Shown here: piece after piece, positions 56,566 through 64,000 of the stretch
How the letters are laid out: each line of letters begins with the position of its first letter
Position numbering within the stretch: position 1 is the stretch's first letter
Source: Anagrus nilaparvatae
Taxonomy: Eukaryota; Arthropoda; Insecta; Hymenoptera; Mymaridae
Direction of reading: 5' to 3'
Length of the DNA stretch: 64,000 bases
Assembly (NCBI GenBank): GCA_022575985.1
Contig: JAKSXM010000311.1
Location: 1-64,000 of the forward strand
The notes under the pieces: model-generated
Databases searched by the model: none
What the model was told of the DNA's origin: nothing
The model's input: only the letters and a program-made list of their open reading frames with translations
Made by a program: the position numbers and the translations under genes

Positions 56566-57040
56566 TTAAGGTTGGATCAGGTGGATAAAAATAGCATTTT
56601 TTGAGTAAAAATTTCTGGAGATCGAAACTTCCGGAATGTTTAATATTTTTAGCCATTGATCATGTTATGTGTCCCTTAAAATTTAAAAAAATAATTTTGA
56701 AAATTTATTGACTACAGACGGAGATATTAGCGCTTGAAATTTCATTAATTTTTGAGGTACTTAATTATTCAAGACTTTTTTATAAATAATCTAATTTTAA
56801 AAATCTTTGAATATAATATTTAGGACATTATTTAGCATCGATTCACTAAAAAAAATCTCAATTTTTAACAATAACGTGAAATATATTTCAGTAGTCAATA
56901 AATTCTAAAAATTATTTTTTTAATTTTAAGGAAAACATAACATGATCAATGGCTAAAAATATTAAACATTACATAAGTTTCGATCTTCAGAAATTTTTAC
57001 CCAAAAAATGCTATTTCTATCCACCTGATTCAACCTTAAA
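56566..57040. mobile_element. MITE, 475 bp, possible TTAA target site
   Basis: TTAAGGTTGGATCAGGTGGA at 56567 is mirrored by TCCACCTGATTCAACCTTAA ending near 57039. Further paired blocks are GCCATTGATCATGTTATG with CATAACATGATCAATGGC, and ATTTATTGACTAC with GTAGTCAATAAAT, giving arms of more than 150 bp. Flanking TTAA on both sides would suit a piggyBac-type source, but TA is also possible. It lies just upstream of the degenerate frame at 56540. Confidence 0.75.
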
Positions 57041-60000
57041 TAACATAATTTAATTGCATATTGATAAAGAATTAATCAAAATGTACTTACTCGTTTTTTT
57101 TTTGTTAATAAATTTATCTACCATATGAAATAATAATTAATTGATTTAATTAGGGGTGTCGGTTACCCGAATTTTCGAGTACCTGAGCGTCGGGTCTGTC
57201 CTGGATTTTTTCGGGTCGGATCAGCCTTCGGATATATCCGAAAAGTTTCATAGGTCCGAAGATATAGTTTTTTCGTCAAAAATTTTTCTGGCATGGCAAA
57301 AAAGATGTGGGCTAAATGTACGTAATGACAGTTTTAAATATTTAGTGAATCTTGGTAAATTGCTTATTTTTGACCACATTAAAGAAATCTTAGGCTAATG
57401 CAACATTATTGATATAATAAAAAAAGTAAATATATTTTTTACTTCACAAAAATGAAAAAATTAGGTATTAAAAATTAGGCAGATGCTAAATTCATACTTA
57501 TTAAATATTTGAAAAAAAAATAATACTACATTTTATTTAGGGTTTCTTTTTTTGTTGTTTTCTTTTCTATCAGTTAATTTAATCTTCATTATATTACGTA
57601 CGTCTAATAATATAATCCTTTAGGATATATCGATTAAGATCATTTTACCTTTTATTTAAAAAAAAAATTGGATTTTTGTGCAATATAAATGACGATGTTT
57701 CTTTCTTTTATTAAAAAAAAAATACTATAAAAGAAATATCACGTTATAAAAAAAGTGGCATCGAACAAAAATACAGAAAAACATAAAGATGATTGTTATA
57801 CCTGAACTGAACGACGTTTAATTATGTAATTATAGTTGATTACAGGATATTATAGAATATATACCTTTAATAAAATAACACACACACAAAATATTTATTT
57901 TTTTTTAATCTTTAGAAAAAAAATATTTTTTTATAACTATTATCTATTATAAGTGTCAATAATTATTATAATAATAAAAGGTTTTATAGAAAAAAAAACG
58001 TTTTATTTGACAGATTTATTTATTGTTTTTTTAAAATATAATTATAGGGGTGAATAGGTCAAATCGATAAGTGATATTGATAACGAGACTTTTTCTTTAA
58101 GGAATTATCCACAAGATTTAAGGAAGTAAAGGAGATAAAGAATTATTTATTTGAAAATTTAAATTTTTCGATCTTATTTTTTAGTCACTATATAGGTACA
58201 GTCAGAATGTTATTTCATAAATAAAGAATTTAAAGTTCTACTTTGATAATTTGTTATTTACTTTAGAGCTTTTGTGTAAATCTTCAACAAAAATCTTGTA
58301 TTGGAATCCCCAATTAATGAAAAAATACGTTAAAAAATAAGTTCAAAAAGTCCTTACCAAAACACCCCAGCATCTCCTTTCCAAATTCTAAATAATTATA
58401 ATTTACTTTACATTAACTTATTAATTAATAATTTAAATTTACATGTAACAATCATATTTGTATGTATAATATAATCTTATATTATTATTATTATTATTAT
58501 TATTATACAATAACGATCGAATTATATTAAACAAAAGAGATATTATAATGTAGCTATATATATATATATATTTTCACGGTTATATTGTAATATACATAAT
58601 GTTAAATTTCTCATGTATATATAATATACAACATCCTATATATATATGTATGTCGTTTAGGATCTATCTTTATGCAGAAATTCCTATTGTCATGAAAGAA
58701 ATTTAAGTTATACATATCTTTATACCACACACGATGAATATCATAATATATTTTATATATATCTAAAGAAATATTATCTATACAGATTTTATATTAAGCA
58801 ATTATTTGTATATAAATATACATACATTTTTTGATCAATTAAATTTTATTTTACTTTATTTTTGTACTTTTTTTTTAATATAACGTTAGCATAAAGTGTT
58901 AAGTGCAAAAGTAGTTTTCTTATACAATCTTTTTACTTAAGTGCTAAGAAATTTAAAGCTAAAAAGCGAGTTACCTTTACAATGTGTTGCATATTATATC
59001 TATATAATATATACCTATATATATATTCTAAATTGACTCACTTTATTTTAGCAAAAATATACTTCTCTACAAAAGTTATTAGCATACTTTTGCATTTACT
59101 GACTAAAATTAATGTATATTAACCTGGGATCTTGTTTTTATTTTTTTGTGAAAAAAAATTTACCTAATTTATGTCTATTTCAATTTTAAAATCATTTGTG
59201 TCTTCGAGTTCGGAAAAAGTTTAACACCTTCACTGCGATTTTAAAATATTTGCGGTTGCTTCTTGGGTGTATTTTATATTTCGTTATTATTTTTTTTGGC
59301 TTACAGAAAACAAACCATTTATCCTATATTTTGTTACCTCTGGTTTTTGAACGAAATGAAGATCCGGATTGAAGAATATTGAAGATCTTTCTCTTTTTGA
59401 AAATATAATTACTTTTCATGGGTTCTAAGATTCAAAAATTGCGATAGCAAGCTTTTAGAAAGTTTGAAGGAAAGTTTAGGTGACTATCAAAACGCGATAC
59501 TGAAAAGCTTCAACATTAAATAACCAAATAACAAATAATTTCTAAAAGTCAATTTGTTTTGCTGCAAAAATTTAAATTCAAACCACGTCCGATTTTACTT
59601 TTCTTATTTTTTAAAATTTCAAACAGATATGAATTCATTTTACCTTAAAAAAGCCATTAATTCTAATCAAGCATCGTAGTTTATTTCTTATAAATAATTT
59701 CAATATTTTAATTTATACTTTAAATTAGCATTTTCTTAAAAGCTATTTTCCATAAAATTTTATCTTTTGCCATATTATTTTTCTTTATAACATGTAAAAA
59801 TATATATAAAATGAGAACATTTTATTATTATTATTATTATTTTAAAAACATAAAGTATTAAATTACATTCTTTTCAATATTAAAGTAAAAACTAAAAGAA
59901 ACAAAGTGAATTAAAGCTTCTTCAAGTAATAATGACAGATCGTGTTCGCATTTATAAAAGATTTTATGATGACGGACTGTTAGCTATTTTCTCCTGCGGG

Positions 60001-62394
60001 CCAAATAGTATTACGTTTCGTTATTATTTATTATTATAATTATTTTGTTTTTTTCATTAATTTTTTCTATCATCTTACTTATAAAAATACAATTTTTAAT
60101 TTAAAATAATAATATTCATTTTTTCGAGGTGTAAAATAAATTCAAAATAAATACGTTTTGAATAAAACCAGTAGCTGATGTTATGAATAATTAAAATTTT
60201 TTGAAAGAAACGCCGACAAGAGAAATGTAACATAAAGAAAAAATTAAGAAGATAATATAAAAGTAATGAAATCAAAATAATCTACAAAGTCATTGATTGC
60301 TTCTGAAAACTAAGTTCAATATATTACTCCAACTTTTTTTTTATGCTCATTTAAATATCTTCATTAATATCTTTATTTTACGACTAAATATTTTTATCCT
60401 GGTTTTTTTTGGCGGTGCTTTTTTGGTCTCCTTTTATTGCGAATTTATAGTCTTAGTAAATTGAAAATATAAAATACTAAGCAATACAAAGTAGTTTTTA
60501 AAATTTTTTGAGGCAGACAATTAGGGGTGTGCGGATACTCGGGCTCATATCGGGTTGGATATTCATTTTTTTTTTGGGTCGGGTGTTATGATGTTTCGGG
60601 CAATTAAATGAAAATTTTAAACAGAATGTTCAGGTACGGATTTTTATACTTACATTCCCCTAACTATACTTTTTTATAACCAACTACTGCAAATTTGCGA
60701 AAAATCCGATAATCTCCCTTAAAAATCATAAATCAATTAATTTTCGCAAACTTACGATTTTGATCGGAAAATCTTTTTTTGAAAATTTATGAACAAGGTT
60801 GTCAAATTTTTTACAAAAAATATAAAAATAATTGTAAAGTCACAAAAAAAAATTAAAAATTCTGAAAATTTACAAATTTTGTCGCTACCATTTCCTTCGT
60901 AAATTTGCAGTTTCTAAAAGAATTACCAAGTTTTACGCACAAATTTTTCTGGAATAATTTTTAAAAAGTGTATAAAAATTCTTACAGTCAGGGAAAATTT
61001 AGTTTCAAAATTCATTCCAAAACTTTTTTTTCAAAATTTCTAAGCTTGTTTTTAGGTTTTTATCTATAATTTGATCCACAAAAAAACTGTCGAAAATTCA
61101 AATAGAAAACGCTTATAATCTGATAAAACTAAATAAATTTTCTCACAAATAAAAAAGAAATATTTTAAAAAAATTATTTAAAAAAAAATTTTTGGTTGAT
61201 TGATTTTCGTAATTTTTTGAAAGCACATATGCATACTATATTTTGCTGTGTATTACATAATGCTTTCTTAAATGAAATAAACCACATGAATTATCGGATT
61301 TCTTGCCACCGTTTAATCGATCTCGTTCAAAAATTAAAGTAATAAGGTTTCAACAACAACGTATACAGTATATAAGTTCCTCAAATATAAGTTGCTTGCA
61401 CTTGCTGATCAAATCGATCAGATTACTAATGTTTTTTTCCCATATTAACAAATCCATTTTTTCGTTTTCATATTTGGGTAAATTAAATATTTATTTCAGT
61501 TATAAATAATACAAAATAGTAAAATATGAATAGCATAATTTAAAAAAAAATAGTAAGCAAATTAAATTGAAATTTAATCTTAAATCTTAACTTAAAATAA
61601 AAAAAATAATTACATTTTGATAGACCACCCAATAAATGAATGAAATAAGAGACATGAGTTTGAATATGCAACATAAGAAATTTAATTCATTTATTTATAA
61701 TAAAAAAAAAATAATGTATTGGGAGCCTGCATAATTTGAGATGTCGATTTGGTTGAGATCAGTTAAAAAAAAGTGCAAATATAATTTTTTTTTTCTTTTT
61801 TTAATGATGAGAGAAGAGGCAGACAAAAAACGATATAAAAAAATATACATCACGAATATATAATATTATATAAAAAATATATATTTTTATACTAAATTTA
61901 CTCCTTTTCATTCCTTTTTTTTATTATTATGTTCCCTTTTTTTCCATCATTTTATTACGTATAACATAAAATTTTTTTTTTGAAAAAATATATTTAATAA
62001 TCATATACAAAAATATTCAACTAAGACGAATAAAAATAAATTACAGATTAAGATCATAAGTTTTAAAAAAGTGAAGACGTGCAATTGGGATATAAGGCTT
62101 TTTCAAATTTATAGGTGGTAAAAGCTAAGATTTCCAAGCTGATTTTGCTAATAAAAGACACTTTAAATCAATCAATTCGCACTTAATGCAATTCCATTTT
62201 TATATTTATAAAAAAATTCAAAGATTATTATTCAAGCTTTTTTAAATGTTAGCTTCCTATGACATGATATTCCATTTTCGGCATTTTTTAAATCAATTTA
62301 GGAGTCTCTACTAGTAGAAAAAAATAATTTAAAGACAACATATTTTCCAAGGGTTGAACAGATTTTCGACAGAATTTCTGGGTCCCGCCTTTTT
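57041..62394. other. Intergenic with a GGGTCGG-type dispersed repeat
   Basis: TTAGGGGTGTCGGTTACCCG at 57151 and ATTAGGGGTGTGCGGATACT at 60520 begin two related GC-richer patches (57150-57265, 60520-60610) with GGGTCGG/GGGTTGG blocks, probably one old mobile repeat. The plus-strand frame 57156-57398 runs through the first of them and is not supported as a gene. ATT and (TA)n microsatellites occur near 58480-58505, 58555-58571 and 59820-59840. No gene is visible. Confidence 0.4.
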
Positions 62395-62610
62395 GCAAGG
62401 GATGAAAATTTCATTAAGTTTTTACTTTATTTTCGAATTTCTGGTATTCCAGTATTCCTGGGACTTAATTTTTTGACACCGGATAAAAATTTCGTAAAAT
62501 GATGACTTTATTTTCGGGTTTTTGGGATTTCAGTATTTCTGGGACCTTATTTTCTGACACCAGATGAAAATTTTGTAAAATTCTGACTTTATTTTTAAAT
62601 GCTTCAGAAA
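62395..62610. repeat. 80-bp tandem repeat, about 2.5 copies
   Basis: GATGAAAATTTCATTAAG (62401), GGATAAAAATTTCGTAAAAT (62482) and AGATGAAAATTTTGTAAAAT (62562) begin successive units. Each is followed by GACTTTATTTTC-like and CAGTATTYCTGGGAC blocks. Confidence 0.7.
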
Positions 62611-63756
62611 ATTTTAGTTGAGTAGCCTTTTTTCATTGTACGATGTTTCAGAAACATCTAAACTTTGCCTGGAAAAGGGGCTTCAGTAAAATTCTCCTAT
62701 GAAACCAAAAATTGAATTAGAACCCGAGAAGTAGCATTGACCTTTACAAGACCCTGTAAGTAAGTTTAAGGGCCATTCAAGTTTGTAACATTTTTTCCAG
62801 AATTTAAAGTGAAATGAAAATTCCAATTTTATTGTATGATATTTTAAAGACATTCTTTAGAAATCATTTTACTTGCGAGAAAATTTTTTTCTCATAAATT
62901 TGTGATAAAACAACAGTGAGTATAATAAAAAAACTTACAACTGGTTTGTGAACCCACAAACAACTAACATGGAACATGTTTAATTTATATTTTGAATCTT
63001 CAAGCCTTTATAATTTTTAGTCAATAAGACAAAAGAAATAGTTTTAACCTTATTATCGAAATTATTCCAAGTCTCTAAATCGAAATTATTCTAAGTCCAT
63101 TTGACCCCCACCCAAATATGGCACATTTTATCACCCCCTCCCCCAAATATAGCGTATTTGACCACCCCTTAAATATGGTATATTTGACCCCCCCCCCAAT
63201 TACAAGCTTCAAATACCTCCTGGCTATTAACATGTTCCATGTTAAAACTTATAACTAGTTTGTGTGAGTACAACCTAAATGGAACATGTTTACTACAGCT
63301 GAGGGCTAGGTATAATGCTTAAATGTTACGGAAGTTACAATATAATACAATTTACTATTTTTATAATGTGTAATTATCATCCAAATTATTCTTATTCCCT
63401 AAACCGTACTCTGAGTCTGAGAATTGAAATTATTCTAAGTTCATTTAACCTCCCCCCCCCCCCCCCTTAAGTCAGGCACATTTGATTCCTTTCCACCCTG
63501 ATTTTCGGATTTCCAGGGTATCCCTCCCTATGAACATGTTCCATGTTAAAATAGTTATTTCTTTTTCTCACGATGTAATTTTAAAACAATTTAACAGGCA
63601 AAATGACCATCTTAAGTGAAATGATTTCTATAGGCTACATGACATTAAATCGATTTTGAATTTAGGAAATTACATGAATTAGCTATAAATTGTAAAGGAC
63701 AATACCTGAACTTTTCCTTCATGGGAATAATACAGAATTTTGGTCTTTCGACAATA
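62611..63756. repeat. Dispersed repeat with AACATGTTCCATGTT ends and C-rich runs
   Basis: AACATGTTCCATGTTAAAA occurs at about 63229 and 63533, with inverse forms (ATGGAACATGTTTA) near 62969 and 63281. Between are runs such as CTAAATCGAAATTATTCTAA followed by CATTTGACCCCC and long C tracts (63186-63198, 63453-63467). The same order is seen in the core of element 4 near 25200-25320, and partly at 48420-48500. No gene is visible. Confidence 0.6.
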
Positions 63757-64000
63757 ATGCACGCAAAAAAAAGAATAGTAAAATTAACCTCAAAGAATTT
63801 AGTAAACACAAATTAATGAATATTGGTAAATATAACCAAAAAATTAGTAAATTTCACTAAAAAAATTGAGGTTTTAGTTTTATAAACAAATTTTTTTAGT
63901 AAATTTTACTAAAAATTTATAGTGACTTTTAACCACACTGAACTTAGTAAACAAAATCGTTATTTTGGTTATATTTATTAATTTTTTATATGCGTGTGGG
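63757..64000. repeat. Palindromic repeat running off the window end
   Basis: GGTAAATATAACCAAAAAAT near 63824 is mirrored by TTTTGGTTATATTTATTAAT near 63963, and TAGTAAATTTCACTAAAAAA by TTTTTTTAGTAAATTTTACT around a centre near 63868. The terminal ACGCAAAAAA and TATGCGTGTGGG suggest the ends of a MITE, the right one possibly cut by the window. Confidence 0.45.

Noticed and set aside
57156..57398. 80-codon plus-strand frame
   Set aside because: Its first third runs through a dispersed GGGTCGG-type repeat; no splice sites or family match support it.

Overview
This is a strongly AT-rich eukaryotic window. The genes visible have small GT-AG introns of about 60 to 250 bp, AATAAA signals, TATA boxes, insect-style non-LTR retrotransposon debris, an acyl-CoA desaturase relic and many hairpin (MITE or foldback) elements. 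Together these point to an insect nuclear genome. The base composition would fit an AT-rich hymenopteran parasitoid or an aphid-like lineage, but nothing in the sequence settles the order. Only one gene looks intact. The rest is decayed genes and repeats.

Region 1 (1-27.5 kb) holds three related four-exon genes on the + strand that encode small secreted, lysine- and glutamate-rich proteins. Copy A (1.7-5.6 kb) is diverged and frameshifted. Copy B (8195-9267) is intact and encodes 227 residues with a signal peptide. Copy C (23.2-27.3 kb) is a recent segmental duplicate of B that is now a pseudogene. Every copy is hit or flanked by a large palindromic (foldback) element: 2.6 kb inside an intron of A, 0.93 kb upstream of B, 13.1 kb between B and C, and 3.0 kb inside intron 2 of C. 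The 3.0-kb element has a perfect 8-bp target-site duplication, and copy B supplies the matching empty site. The 13.1-kb element is a giant inverted repeat whose arms are built from several satellite modules of about 100 to 140 bp.

Region 2 (27.5-38.8 kb) is mostly AT-rich intergenic DNA. It has a short MITE at 29.0 kb, an R1/jockey-like reverse transcriptase fragment at 32.9-33.5 kb, a 162-bp tandem repeat at 33.8-34.2 kb, a second reverse transcriptase fragment at 34.4-34.8 kb and an unrecognised two-exon ORF at 35.8-36.2 kb.

Region 3 (38.8-42.1 kb) is a minus-strand acyl-CoA desaturase pseudogene. A 1.25-kb foldback element sits in one intron, and its inner core is related to the element in gene A.

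Region 4 (42-64 kb) is repeat-rich. It contains a minus-strand fossil of a protein-primed-type family B DNA polymerase (Polinton/Maverick- or adintovirus-like) at 52.7-55.2 kb, a degenerate serine-rich reading frame at 55.8-56.5 kb, a 475-bp MITE with possible TTAA target site at 56.6 kb, and several shared dispersed repeats.

The most unusual feature is the set of giant, modular, satellite-armed foldback elements. They share a terminal motif (ACTCCAGTCAAA-type) or an inner core, and they cluster around one small secreted-protein gene family.
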